Positions 1 through 6,983 of a DNA stretch of 12,194 nucleotides are shown here, in pieces. The notes under the pieces are model-generated. The model saw only the letters and a list, made by a program, of their open reading frames with translations. It was not told the DNA's origin and searched no databases. A program made the position numbers and the translations under genes. The stretch comes from Chloroflexota bacterium. Its GTDB lineage: Bacteria > Chloroflexota > Dormibacteria > Aeolococcales > Aeolococcaceae. The stretch spans positions 1 to 12,194 of the forward strand of contig DNAU01000060.1 in assembly GCA_003491925.1 (NCBI GenBank). Direction: 5' to 3'. Each line of letters begins with the position of its first letter. Within the stretch, counting starts at the first letter, position 1.

Positions 1-327
1 GAGCTGTACGAGGCGGCTCGGGTGGACGGCGCCGGCTGGTTGTCCCAGCTGCGCACCATCACCGTGCCCCTGCTGACGCCCATCCTGCTCCTTCTCGGCG
101 TTCTCTCTGTCATCTGGGACTTCAACGTCTACAACCAGGTCGCGGTGCTGCAGAACGTGGGGGGCATCAGCAACCAGACGACCATCTTTGGCGTGTGGGC
201 GTATGACGTGGGCTTCGTTGGCAACAACTACGGCGCCGGAGCAGCCGTCACCATGCTCGGCGTCCTGCTGCTCTGCATCGTGACCGGTGCCGCGGTGCGC
301 ATGATGGTGCGGGGGACCAGGACATGA
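1..327 (+). CDS. Sugar ABC transporter permease, MalF/UgpA type (3' part only)
   Basis: This is the C-terminal 108 residues of an inner-membrane permease of a carbohydrate importer (CUT1 family, MalF-like subunit). The reading frame is open from the first base, so the start and most membrane segments lie outside the window. The visible part opens with the cytoplasmic EAA loop (ELYEAARVDGAGW, then a conserved IxxPLLTP), which docks on the ATPase. A hydrophobic segment follows at about residues 26-46 and a last one at about residues 77-103, ending in a short basic tail (VRMMVRGTRT). The stop codon overlaps the start of the next permease gene in an ATGA, the usual arrangement for a MalF/MalG pair that is translationally coupled. 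The family is clear; the transported sugar cannot be read from this fragment. Confidence 0.93.
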   Translation, partial: ELYEAARVDGAGWLSQLRTITVPLLTPILLLLGVLSVIWDFNVYNQVAVLQNVGGISNQTTIFGVWAYDVGFVGNNYGAGAAVTMLGVLLLCIVTGAAVRMMVRGTRT

Positions 328-1262
328 CAACGCTCGGGCCCATGGGTGTCGAGGGCGTTGCCGCCGCCGCGAGGGTCACCTCGGTGCGGCGCCGCCGCCA
401 CGGCAGCACGCCCGCGAGCGTGGCGCTGCTGGTGATCTCGGGGATCTGGCTCTTCCCGATCTACTACATGCTGATCGACGCCTTCAAGCCCAACAACGAT
501 CTGCTCCACTACCCGCCCCAGCTCTGGCCGGCCCAGTGGACGCTGGCCAACTTCCAGGAGGCGTTCAAGGTGAACGGGGCAGGGCCGACCGTCCCCCAGC
601 CCAGCTTCCTGACCTCGCTGTTCGTGAGCGCGGTTGTGGCCCTGGTGGTGGTGGCCTTCTCGATGGCCGTCTCGCTCTTCGCGTCCCTGGCCGTCGCCCG
701 CTTCAACTTCCGCGGCCGCGGCACCATGCTGGTGGCCCTGCTGGTGGCCCAGATGGTCCCCTTCGCCTCCCTGCTCATCCCCATCTTCATCGAGCTCAAC
801 AAGGTCGGTCTGATCTTCACCGTACCGGCGCTCATCATCGCTTACGTGGCGCCGGTCCTTCCCTTCACCATCTGGACGCTGCGCGGCTTCGTCGCCTCCG
901 TCCCGGTGGATATCGAGGAGGCGGCCCTCACCGACGGCTGCTCCCGCCTCAGCGCCTTCTGGAGGGTGATCTTTCCCCTCATTGCACCCGGGCTGGTGGC
1001 CACCTCGATCTTCGCCTTCATCCTCGCCTGGAACGACTACGTCTACGCCTACATCATCCTGGGCAACTCCGGGACCGTTTTCGGCCAGACGGAGGAGACG
1101 GCGAGCGTGTGGCTGTTCGGACTGATCAACCCCAGCCGGGTGACGCCGTGGGGCGAGCTGTTCGCAGCCTCACTGATCTTCACCCTTCCGGTGATGATCT
1201 TCTTCCTCATCATCCAGCGCCGGCTCGCCGCCGGGCTGACGGCCGGGGCGGTCAAGACATGA
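324..1262 (+). CDS. Sugar ABC transporter permease, MalG/UgpE type
   Basis: This is the second permease subunit of the importer (312 residues; the family is usually 270-310). A basic cytoplasmic N-terminus with RRRRH at about residues 22-26 precedes six predicted membrane segments, near residues 31-54, 96-125, 133-156, 163-187, 217-245 and 280-298. The EAA loop is at about residues 199-220 (EEAALTDGCSRLSAFWRVIF), with the conserved DG and the following PLIAPGL. The C-terminus AAGLTAGAVKT is typical of MalG-like proteins. The start is the ATG that overlaps the previous stop; a second in-frame ATG at position 342 is possible but less well placed. A 44-bp gap with an AGGAG site follows before the ATPase gene. 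Family assignment is firm; the substrate is not known from sequence. Confidence 0.96.
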   Translation: MTTLGPMGVEGVAAAARVTSVRRRRHGSTPASVALLVISGIWLFPIYYMLIDAFKPNNDLLHYPPQLWPAQWTLANFQEAFKVNGAGPTVPQPSFLTSLFVSAVVALVVVAFSMAVSLFASLAVARFNFRGRGTMLVALLVAQMVPFASLLIPIFIELNKVGLIFTVPALIIAYVAPVLPFTIWTLRGFVASVPVDIEEAALTDGCSRLSAFWRVIFPLIAPGLVATSIFAFILAWNDYVYAYIILGNSGTVFGQTEETASVWLFGLINPSRVTPWGELFAASLIFTLPVMIFFLIIQRRLAAGLTAGAVKT

Positions 1263-1306
1263 CCTCGCCCGGGAGGCGGAGCGCGACCGCCAGGAGATCG
1301 AGCTGA

Positions 1307-2413
1307 ATGGCAAACGTCGAGTATCGGCAGGCGACCTGCACCTACCCGGGGATGAGCGCTCCGGCCGTCGACGCCCTCGACCTCGTGGTCGAGGATGGCG
1401 AGTTCATGGTCCTCGTCGGCCCCTCCGGGTCGGGCAAGTCCACGGCGCTGCGCATGCTGGCCGGTCTGGAGATGGTGAGCAGCGGCGAGATCCTCATCGG
1501 GGACCGGGTGGTGACGGGTGCGCCACCGAAGGCCCGCGACATCGCCATGGTGTTCCAGAGCTACGCGCTCTACCCGCATCTCTCGGTGCGGGACAACCTT
1601 GCCTTTCCCCTCAAGCAGAAGGGAGTCTCCGAGCCCGAGCGGACCCAGCGGGTCCTGGAGGCGGCTCGCCTCCTTGAGCTCGAACCGCTGCTCGACCGCC
1701 GGCCCCGGCAGCTCTCCGGCGGCCAGCGCCAGCGCGTCGCGATGGGCCGAGCGATCGTGCGTCAGCCCCAGGCGTTCCTAATGGACGAGCCGCTCTCCAA
1801 CCTGGATGCCAAGCTCCGGGTCCAGACCCGCGCCGAGATCGCCGCCCTTCAGATCCGCCTCGGGGTCACCACCGTCTACGTCACCCACGACCAGGTCGAG
1901 GCGATGACCCTCGGGCATCGGGTCGCGGTGCTTCGCGACGGGGTGCTCCAGCAGTGCGACACGCCCCGCCGCCTCTACGAACATCCCTGCAACGTTTTCG
2001 TGGCCGGCTTCGTCGGGTCGCCGGCGATGAACCTGGACCGTCTGCCCTTCGACGGGACCGTGGTCCGGGTGGGCGAGGTCGCCGTCCCCCTGCCCGGCGC
2101 CGCGGCGTCGGCGGCGCGCCAGGCCGGCCTCTCCGAGGTGGTCCTGGGGCTCCGTCCCGACGCGCTCTTCCCCGTGACCGCCGGCGACTCGAATGGTGCC
2201 ATCCGGCTGAGCGGTGAGGTGCACCTGGTCGAGGACACCGGGTCCGACGCCTGGGTGCACCTCGACGCCCCCGCGCAGCCGGCCCCGCTGCGGCTGGTGG
2301 CTCGGGCCGACGCCCGGCACCTGCCGTTGGTGGGGGACCGGATCTCGGTGGCGGTCCGGGTGGCGGAGGCCCACGTCTTCGACCCGGCCAGCGGAGTGCG
2401 ACTTGGCGACTGA
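1307..2413 (+). CDS. Sugar ABC transporter ATP-binding protein, MsiK/MalK/UgpC type
   Basis: This ATPase powers the MalF/MalG-type importer on the cytoplasmic face. All nucleotide-binding motifs are present: Walker A GPSGSGKST (38-46), Q-loop Gln84, signature LSGGQ (136-140), Walker B FLMDEP (157-162), D-loop SNLD (164-167) and H-loop His193. After about residue 235 comes the C-terminal regulatory TOBE/OB region (VGSPAMNL and later LGLRPD). This is the hallmark of the MalK/MsiK/UgpC group and absent from simpler ATPases. The length of 368 residues matches that group. An AGGAG at 1292-1296 lies 10 bases before the ATG. In actinobacteria an MsiK protein can serve several importers; here the gene sits inside the operon, which suggests dedicated use, but sharing cannot be excluded. 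Confidence 0.97.
   Translation: MANVEYRQATCTYPGMSAPAVDALDLVVEDGEFMVLVGPSGSGKSTALRMLAGLEMVSSGEILIGDRVVTGAPPKARDIAMVFQSYALYPHLSVRDNLAFPLKQKGVSEPERTQRVLEAARLLELEPLLDRRPRQLSGGQRQRVAMGRAIVRQPQAFLMDEPLSNLDAKLRVQTRAEIAALQIRLGVTTVYVTHDQVEAMTLGHRVAVLRDGVLQQCDTPRRLYEHPCNVFVAGFVGSPAMNLDRLPFDGTVVRVGEVAVPLPGAAASAARQAGLSEVVLGLRPDALFPVTAGDSNGAIRLSGEVHLVEDTGSDAWVHLDAPAQPAPLRLVARADARHLPLVGDRISVAVRVAEAHVFDPASGVRLGD
2393..2396 (+). promoter_or_regulatory. Shine-Dalgarno site supporting a TTG start
   Basis: GGAG lies six bases before the TTG at 2403, inside the end of the ATPase gene. Together with the lack of ATG or GTG codons between here and the kinase ATP-binding motif, it decides the start and implies translational coupling of ATPase and kinase. 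Confidence 0.6.
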
Positions 2414-3437
2414 GGCCCCCGTCGCACCTTTCGCCGCGGCCCCCGCCGTCCTCGCCGTCGACGTCGGGGGAACCTCGATCAAGGGCGCTCTGGTCGGAGC
2501 CGACGCTGCGATCCTGGCCACCGACGGGGCGGATACCCCGCAGCAGAGCGAGGAAGCTCTCGTCGACGCTGTGATCGCCGTCGCCTGCCGGCTCCAGAAG
2601 TGTGCGCTCGCTCTCGGGTCTCCCGCCGCCGCCCTTGGAGTCGCGGCAGCGGGGGTGATTGACGAGACCACGGGCATCGCCCGGCACGGAGCCAACCTGC
2701 TGTGGCGGGACACCGCCCTCGCCAGGCGACTGGAGGAGCGGATCGCGCTGCCGACAACGCTGCTCCAGGATGCCCGCGCCGCGGCGTACGCCGAGGCGAT
2801 CTTCGGAGCGGGGCGGAGCTCGGACACCTTCCTGGCCGTCCTCCTCGGCACCGGGGTGGGCAGCGCCGTCGTGATCAACGGGCGTCCGCTGCGCGGTGCG
2901 CACGGGCTGGCAGGGGAGATCGGACACCTTCAGGTGGACGCTCACCGGCTGGTCTGTGGCTGCGGCGGCCGTGGCTGTGTCGAGACGGTCGCCTCGGCCT
3001 CCGCCCTCTCCCGCCGCTTTGCCTCGGCCACGGGGCGGTCCATGTCGGCCGAGAGGGTGGTGGATCAGATGCTGGCCGGCAACCCGATCGCCACCCGGCT
3101 CTGGGCGGATGCCGTCGCCGCGCTCGCCGCCGCGGTGGCGGCCGCGGTCGCGGTGGTGGACTGCGGCCTGGTGATCTTCGGTGGGGGGATGGCTGCCGCC
3201 GGCCCGCGCCTGCTCGACCCCCTCCGCGAGGCACTCGCTCAGCGGCTGAGCCTGGGACCGGGGCCGGAGCTGGTAATCGCTGCCCTGGGAAGCGTCGCCG
3301 GAGTCCTCGGCGCGGCGGCCGGAGCGCTCGCCGTGCTGGGACGCGACGATGTCGTCGAATCCTGGCGCAGCTCGCCGGTTCCCGAGCTCCCCGACGTGCC
3401 GTCGAGGGCGGGGACATGGGGGCGACCGCTCTCCTGA
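2403..3437 (+). CDS. ROK-family sugar kinase (glucokinase or amino-sugar kinase)
   Basis: This cytoplasmic kinase probably phosphorylates the sugar brought in by the upstream transporter. The ATP phosphate-binding motif DVGGTSIKG begins at residue 20, and the catalytic Asp is probably D123 in LLQDARAAAYAE. The ROK zinc site is complete: E172 and H175 in GEIGH, then C185, C187 and C192 in CGCGGRGC. The chosen start is TTG at 2403, with GGAG at 2393-2396 six bases ahead. It overlaps the ATPase gene by 11 bp, and no ATG or GTG lies in frame before the ATP motif. The last 30 or so residues (after GALAVLG) go beyond the conserved fold and overlap the convergent ROK repressor gene. The neighbouring DasR/NagR-like regulator makes N-acetylglucosamine or a related amino sugar a reasonable guess; glucokinase is the main alternative. 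Confidence 0.9.
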   Translation: MATEAPVAPFAAAPAVLAVDVGGTSIKGALVGADAAILATDGADTPQQSEEALVDAVIAVACRLQKCALALGSPAAALGVAAAGVIDETTGIARHGANLLWRDTALARRLEERIALPTTLLQDARAAAYAEAIFGAGRSSDTFLAVLLGTGVGSAVVINGRPLRGAHGLAGEIGHLQVDAHRLVCGCGGRGCVETVASASALSRRFASATGRSMSAERVVDQMLAGNPIATRLWADAVAALAAAVAAAVAVVDCGLVIFGGGMAAAGPRLLDPLREALAQRLSLGPGPELVIAALGSVAGVLGAAAGALAVLGRDDVVESWRSSPVPELPDVPSRAGTWGRPLS

Positions 3438-4564
3438 TCTTCTCTGGCCAGCTCGAGGGCGGAGGCGATGGCCCCGCGCAGCACCCCTTCGTCGCCCAGC
3501 TCGCTCCTGACGATGCGCGGGCTGAAGGGCGTCAGCTGCTGGAGCCGAGCCTCCAACGGCTCGCGCAGTAGCTCGAGGTCGCCCCCGATACCCCCGCCCA
3601 TCACCACCGCCTCGGGGTCGAGCACAGCGGTGACGGCAGCGATGACAAGGGCGAGGCGCTCCGCCTCGTGCTCGACGGCGGCGCGGGCCGGCGCCACACC
3701 TCGGCGCGCGGCGTCGAAGACCTGCCGGGCCGAGAGCCGGGAGGACATCCCGAGCTCGACCGCCGCCTGGACCACTCCGCGCGCTGAGACCCTCTCCTCG
3801 AACGACCCCCATCGGGTGCCGGAGACGGGTGGCCGGGCGGTGGCCTCATCGCCGAAGGGCAGGTACGCGACCTCGCCCGCCGCGCCGCGCAGGCCCACCT
3901 GGAGCTTGCCGTTGACGATGATGCCCATTCCCAGGCCGGTGCCGACCATCAGGTAGACGAAGTTGTCGAAGCTGGCGCCCCACCCGCTGCGCAGCTCGCC
4001 CAGCGCCGCCAGGTTCGCGTCGTTCGCCACCGAGGTCCGATCCCCGAGCTCACTGCGCAGGGAGTCGAGAAGTCCCGGCCGGCCCCAGCGGCGGAGTCGA
4101 GACGAGAGGAGCAGGGTCCCGTCCCGCGGGTCGAAGACCCCGGGGCTGCCCACCACCGTCCAGGCCACCTCGGGCCAGCCGACCCCGGCACTGCGAGCCA
4201 CTCCACGAGCCAGGGTGCTCACCATCCTGACCAGGTTGGGTGCGCTGCGCGCCGCGTTCCGGACGTCACGACGGGCCACGACGGTGCCACTGAGGTCGGC
4301 CACCGCGCAGCGCAGCCAGCCATGCCCGACATCGACGCCGACCACATGGCCGTCGCCTGGGAGGTGCTCGAAGATGAGCGCCGAGCGGCCCCGTTGCTGG
4401 CGGCTCGGGCCGACGGCGCGCACCAGCCCCGCCCGTTCCAGGACGATCAGGACGGCCCCCACCGTCGGGGGGGACAGGCCGGTCTCCTCCGCCAGCCGTG
4501 GCCGCGAGGCCGGCCCGCCCTGACGGAGGCGCTCGAGGATCGTCCTTTCGTTCAGGCTTCGCAT
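3239..4564 (-). CDS. ROK-family transcriptional repressor (NagC/XylR type)
   Basis: This is a sugar-responsive DNA-binding protein. A winged helix-turn-helix occupies about residues 1-65 (helix region RPRLAEETGLSPPTVGAVLI, then GRSALIF), followed by a ROK domain. The ROK part has lost kinase features. The ATP motif is degraded (DVGHGW from residue 78 instead of DxGGT), the GEIGH signature is GEVAYLPFG, and the CxCGxxGC zinc site is absent. It keeps ANDANLAALGE and GTGLGMGIIVNG. It therefore probably binds sugar without catalysis. I chose the ATG at 4564 because homologous N-termini begin just before the NERTILERLR helix. A TTG at 4732 would add 56 low-complexity residues. The conserved fold ends near 3440, but the frame stays open for about 65 more residues antisense to the ROK kinase. 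It is probably the local regulator of the divergent or convergent sugar genes; this is inferred from context. Confidence 0.88.
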   Translation of the reverse strand: MRSLNERTILERLRQGGPASRPRLAEETGLSPPTVGAVLIVLERAGLVRAVGPSRQQRGRSALIFEHLPGDGHVVGVDVGHGWLRCAVADLSGTVVARRDVRNAARSAPNLVRMVSTLARGVARSAGVGWPEVAWTVVGSPGVFDPRDGTLLLSSRLRRWGRPGLLDSLRSELGDRTSVANDANLAALGELRSGWGASFDNFVYLMVGTGLGMGIIVNGKLQVGLRGAAGEVAYLPFGDEATARPPVSGTRWGSFEERVSARGVVQAAVELGMSSRLSARQVFDAARRGVAPARAAVEHEAERLALVIAAVTAVLDPEAVVMGGGIGGDLELLREPLEARLQQLTPFSPRIVRSELGDEGVLRGAIASALELAREDQESGRPHVPALDGTSGSSGTGELRQDSTTSSRPSTASAPAAAPRTPATLPRAAITSSGPGPRLSR

Positions 4565-4730
4565 CGACTGTGGCTCTTTCGTCCAGGAGCCCGGCTCGTG
4601 GCGGCGCGGTGGGAGGCGTCTCCACGGGATCGCCTCACGGCCGCGGGCCCGCGCCGCAGCTCGAGGGCTTGGAGGCGCCCGCCGGCAAGCCTCGCCCGCC
4701 TCCGCTGGCCCGTGCCCACCATCGGCCCCC

Positions 4731-4741
4731 AATTCGCAATT
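4731..4741. promoter_or_regulatory. AT-rich palindrome, candidate ROK-repressor site
   Basis: AATTCGCAATT is an inverted repeat of AATT around CGC, followed directly by TATTTTAA. AT-rich arms around a central CG resemble the sites of Mlc/NagC-type ROK regulators. On the - strand it overlaps -10-like hexamers (AATAAT, TAAAAT; TTGATC lies upstream at 4765-4760). It could be an autoregulatory site for the ROK repressor. The match is by general pattern only. Confidence 0.3.
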
Positions 4742-4802
4742 ATTTTAACCGGAGCCGGCGATCAACCACTCTTCGGAAGTTCGGATCGGCCCTTTGGGTC
4801 GT

Positions 4803-4831
4803 AGCTTATCTGGTATGTACCAGTTCGTCAA
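4803..4831 (-). promoter_or_regulatory. Predicted promoter for the ROK repressor gene
   Basis: On the - strand, TTGACG (4831-4826, five of six matches to TTGACA) is followed by a 17-base spacer and TAAGCT (4808-4803, a weak -10). The dre-like operator fills the spacer, so bound repressor would block RNA polymerase. The -35 hexamer contains the TGA stop of the GntR gene. The predicted start of transcription is near 4796. Confidence 0.5.
4810..4823. promoter_or_regulatory. DasR/NagR-type (dre-like) operator
   Basis: CTGGTATGTACCAG is a perfect inverted repeat with 6-bp arms and a 2-base centre. Its core TGGT-N4-ACCA has the same spacing and half-sites as the known DasR (TGGTCTAGACCA) and YvoA/NagR (TGGTATAGACCA) sites. 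The adjacent gene encodes a regulator of exactly that subfamily, so this is very likely its binding site. That it controls the ROK repressor gene is inferred from position. Confidence 0.75.
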
Positions 4832-5598
4832 ACCCGCATGGCGCCAAGGGCTCCCGCCAGGGGTGGAAGGGTCACGTCGAGCCCGACGTGCAACTGGTAG
4901 CGGTCCCCGCGGTAGGTCGAGATGGTGAACTCGACCGGCCGCCCCTGCGCGAATGACCGGCGCTCCACCAGAAGGACCGCGCTGCCGGGGCGCAGCCCGA
5001 GGAGCGGAGCGTCCTCAGCGTCGACGATGCCTGCTTCGATCGTCTGCTCGCCGTGATCGAGTGCGACGCCGAACCGCGTCGCCAGGATCTCGTACAGCGA
5101 GCGGTCGGTCAGCGTCACGTCCTCGAGGCCGGGCGCCACCTGGACCGGAATGTACGAGCGCTCGATCGCCATCGGCACGAGGTCGGCGGTGCGCAGCCGC
5201 ACCATGGCGTGAACCGCATCGCCGAGGTTCAGCCCGAGCGCTCGCGCGACCTGACCGCTGGCCCCGTCGATGCTGCGCTCCAGGTCCCGTGAGCCGGGCC
5301 GCTGGCCGCGGGCGATCATGTCCTCGGTGAACGAGGTGAGCCGGAGCGGCATCTCCACCTTGGGCCGGGCGACGAAGGTCCCCTTTCCGGCGACCCGGTA
5401 GAGCCTGCCCTCGGCGACCAGGTTGTTGATCGCCTGCCGCACCGTCATCCGGGAGAGCCCGTAGCGGTCGACGAGCTCGCGTTCCGACGGGATGAGCGCG
5501 TCGTAGGCCAGTTCGGCTTCGATGAGGTCCAGCAGGATCTCGCGCAACTGGGAGTATTTGGGGACCGAGCTCCGCGGGTTGATCGACACCGTCTTCAT
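4828..5598 (-). CDS. GntR/HutC-family transcriptional regulator, DasR/NagR-like
   Basis: This is a metabolite-responsive repressor of 256 residues, the usual length. The N-terminal GntR winged helix-turn-helix spans about residues 12-78 (PSERELVDRYGLSRMTVRQA, then GKGTFV). The UTRA effector domain runs from about 88 to 245. Within UTRA, LTSFTEDMIARGQRPGSR, PMAIERSYIP and YRGDRY closely follow the DasR and Bacillus NagR (YvoA) pattern. Those proteins sense glucosamine-6-phosphate or N-acetylglucosamine-6-phosphate. The ATG at 5598 has a GGAG about 11 bases upstream. The gene lies 101 bp behind purA on the same strand and just ahead of a matching operator. I infer a role in amino-sugar control; the exact effector and regulon are not shown by the sequence. 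Confidence 0.9.
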   Translation of the reverse strand: MKTVSINPRSSVPKYSQLREILLDLIEAELAYDALIPSERELVDRYGLSRMTVRQAINNLVAEGRLYRVAGKGTFVARPKVEMPLRLTSFTEDMIARGQRPGSRDLERSIDGASGQVARALGLNLGDAVHAMVRLRTADLVPMAIERSYIPVQVAPGLEDVTLTDRSLYEILATRFGVALDHGEQTIEAGIVDAEDAPLLGLRPGSAVLLVERRSFAQGRPVEFTISTYRGDRYQLHVGLDVTLPPLAGALGAMRV

Positions 5599-5645
5599 CC
5601 GGGGTGCACTCCAACTGGTGCCTGTGCCGGGACTGCGCGGCGCCC

Positions 5646-5661
5646 GCGCGTTGGGACGCGC
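5646..5661. repeat. Inverted repeat between purA and the GntR gene
   Basis: GCGCGT and ACGCGC flank a four-base TGGG loop in the 101-bp gap. No T-run follows on the purA strand, so it is not a typical intrinsic terminator. It may be a minor hairpin or a protein site, or simply a product of high GC. The gap also has a short AT-rich stretch (5664-5669) that could serve as a -10 for the GntR gene. Confidence 0.3.
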
Positions 5662-5699
5662 CCATTATTCCTCGCCCTGTGCAGCGTCAGGGGAGCCGA

Positions 5700-6983
5700 T
5701 CAGACGATCGGGCGCCGGACCAGGGTGTGCTCGCGGTCCGGCCCCACGGAGACCACGTCCACTGGAGCCTCGACGAGCTCGCCCAGGCGCTCGACGTAGC
5801 GCTGGCAGGCAGCCGGCAGGTCCTCGAAGCGCCGGCAGTCGCGAGTGGAGGCGAGCCAGCCCGGCATCTCCTCATAGACGGGCTCGGCGTGCTTGAGGTG
5901 GGAGATGTTGGACATCGGGTGGTCCCACTCCTCGCCCTTGCTCCGGTAACCGGTGGCGATCCTGAGGGTGTCGACCTGGTCGAGGACGTCCACCTTGGTG
6001 ATCGCCATCGAGTCGATGCCGTTGGTGTTCACCGCATAGCGCGCCACGGCGGCGTCGAACCAGCCCACGCGGCGCGCCCGGCCGGTCACGGTGCCGAACT
6101 CGGAGCCCACCTCCCGGATCAGCTCGCCGAGGGTGCCCTCCAGCTCGGTGGGGAAGGGTCCGTAGCCGACCCGGGTGGTGTAGGCCTTGAAGACCCCGAT
6201 GGTCCGGGTCACCTTGGATGGCGGGATGCCGCTGCCGGTGAGCGCCCCACCGGCGGTGGGAGCCGACGAGGTCACGTAGGGATAGGTGCCCAGGTCGAGG
6301 TCGAGCATGGCCCCCTGGGCGCCCTCGCACAGGATCCGCCGGCCATCCCGGAGAGCGCCCTGGATGATCGGGTAGATGTCCCGGACGTAGGGCTCCAGCC
6401 GCTCCGCGTAGCCGAGGTACTCGTCGAGGATCGCCCGCTCGTCGAACGGCTCGTGGCCGTAGAGCCGGGTGAGCGACTCGTTCTTCAGGCGCAGGACAAA
6501 TCTCAGCTTCTTCTCCAGGAACGCCGGCTTGCTGAGGTCGCCGACCCGGAAGCCGACCCGGCGCACCTTGTCCTCATAGGCGGGCCCGATGCCGCGGTGG
6601 GTGGTGCCGAGACGGTCGTCGCCCCGCTGGTGCTCCCCGAGTTGGTCGAAGACCGGGTGGTAGGGCATCACCATGTGGGCCCGGTCGCTGATCACCAGGT
6701 TCCCGGTGCTCACCCCGTGGACGTGCAGCTCGTCCAGCTCGGCGAGGAACGACTTCGGGTTGACGACCATGCCGTGGCCGATGACGCAGGTGGTGGTCGG
6801 CGAGAGGATGCCACTCGGGATCAGGCGGAACTTGAAGGTCTCGCCGTCCACGACCACGGTGTGACCGGCGTTGTCGCCCCCCTGGGAGCGGACCACCATG
6901 TCGACGGAGCCGGCGAGCAGGTCGATGACCTTGCCCTTGCCCTCGTCACCCCACTGGCCGCCGACGAGGATGGTGACACTGAT
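5700..6983 (-). CDS. purA: Adenylosuccinate synthase, with apparent ATC start
   Basis: This enzyme joins IMP and aspartate using GTP to make adenylosuccinate, the first committed step from IMP to AMP, in the cytoplasm. The sequence is typical throughout: GGQWGDEGKGK at residues 8-18 (P-loop with catalytic D13), QGGDNAGHT with catalytic H41, GTTHRGIGPAYEDK, GTYPYVTSS, TGRARRVGWFD, TKVDVLDQ and C-terminal VGPDREHT. Counting from the ATC at 6983-6981 gives 427 residues, the normal length. The first in-frame ATG (6899) would delete the P-loop, so it cannot be the true start. No ATG, GTG or TTG exists in frame between the upstream stop (7073-7071) and the P-loop. The ATC has GGAGGG seven bases ahead. 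The gene is divergent from the secreted-protein gene and precedes the GntR gene on the same strand. Confidence 0.97.
   Translation of the reverse strand: MSVTILVGGQWGDEGKGKVIDLLAGSVDMVVRSQGGDNAGHTVVVDGETFKFRLIPSGILSPTTTCVIGHGMVVNPKSFLAELDELHVHGVSTGNLVISDRAHMVMPYHPVFDQLGEHQRGDDRLGTTHRGIGPAYEDKVRRVGFRVGDLSKPAFLEKKLRFVLRLKNESLTRLYGHEPFDERAILDEYLGYAERLEPYVRDIYPIIQGALRDGRRILCEGAQGAMLDLDLGTYPYVTSSAPTAGGALTGSGIPPSKVTRTIGVFKAYTTRVGYGPFPTELEGTLGELIREVGSEFGTVTGRARRVGWFDAAVARYAVNTNGIDSMAITKVDVLDQVDTLRIATGYRSKGEEWDHPMSNISHLKHAEPVYEEMPGWLASTRDCRRFEDLPAACQRYVERLGELVEAPVDVVSVGPDREHTLVRRPIV

Larger units (their letters stand above)
4565..4827. other. Regulatory intergenic region between the GntR and ROK regulator genes
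   Basis: This is a 263-bp stretch without a convincing gene. The part next to the GntR gene holds a promoter with a DasR-like operator. The middle (4731-4765) is an AT-rich island unusual for this window, with a palindrome and -10-like hexamers on the - strand. The part next to the ROK gene is very GC-rich. A CTTCGGAAG palindrome at 4771-4779 and a TTCGGA direct repeat (4772-4777, 4780-4785) are also present. If transcription starts at the distal promoter, the ROK mRNA has a leader of about 230 bases. No recognisable riboswitch was seen. Confidence 0.6.

Noticed and set aside
2214..2402. Longer N-terminus of the ROK kinase inside the ATPase gene
   Set aside because: The frame is open there, but it is out of frame within the conserved TOBE region and encodes a Trp/Arg/Pro-rich stretch. 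The TTG at 2403 with GGAG fits the family better.
1881..3812. 643-codon open frame on the - strand across the ATPase, the ROK kinase and the end of the ROK repressor
   Set aside because: The product is Arg/Gly/Pro-rich without domains, and it lies opposite well-conserved motifs of both real genes.
4565..4732. 56-residue N-terminal extension of the ROK repressor from TTG 4732
   Set aside because: The extension is low-complexity and Arg/Pro-rich. It precedes the normal N-terminus of the family and covers the intergenic regulatory region.
5646..5661. Intrinsic terminator after purA
   Set aside because: There is a hairpin with a tetraloop, but no T-run on the purA strand, so the standard criterion fails.
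6897..6899. ATG 6899 as the start of purA
   Set aside because: It would remove 28 residues including the GDEGKGK P-loop and the catalytic Asp, which are perfectly conserved in the upstream reading frame.
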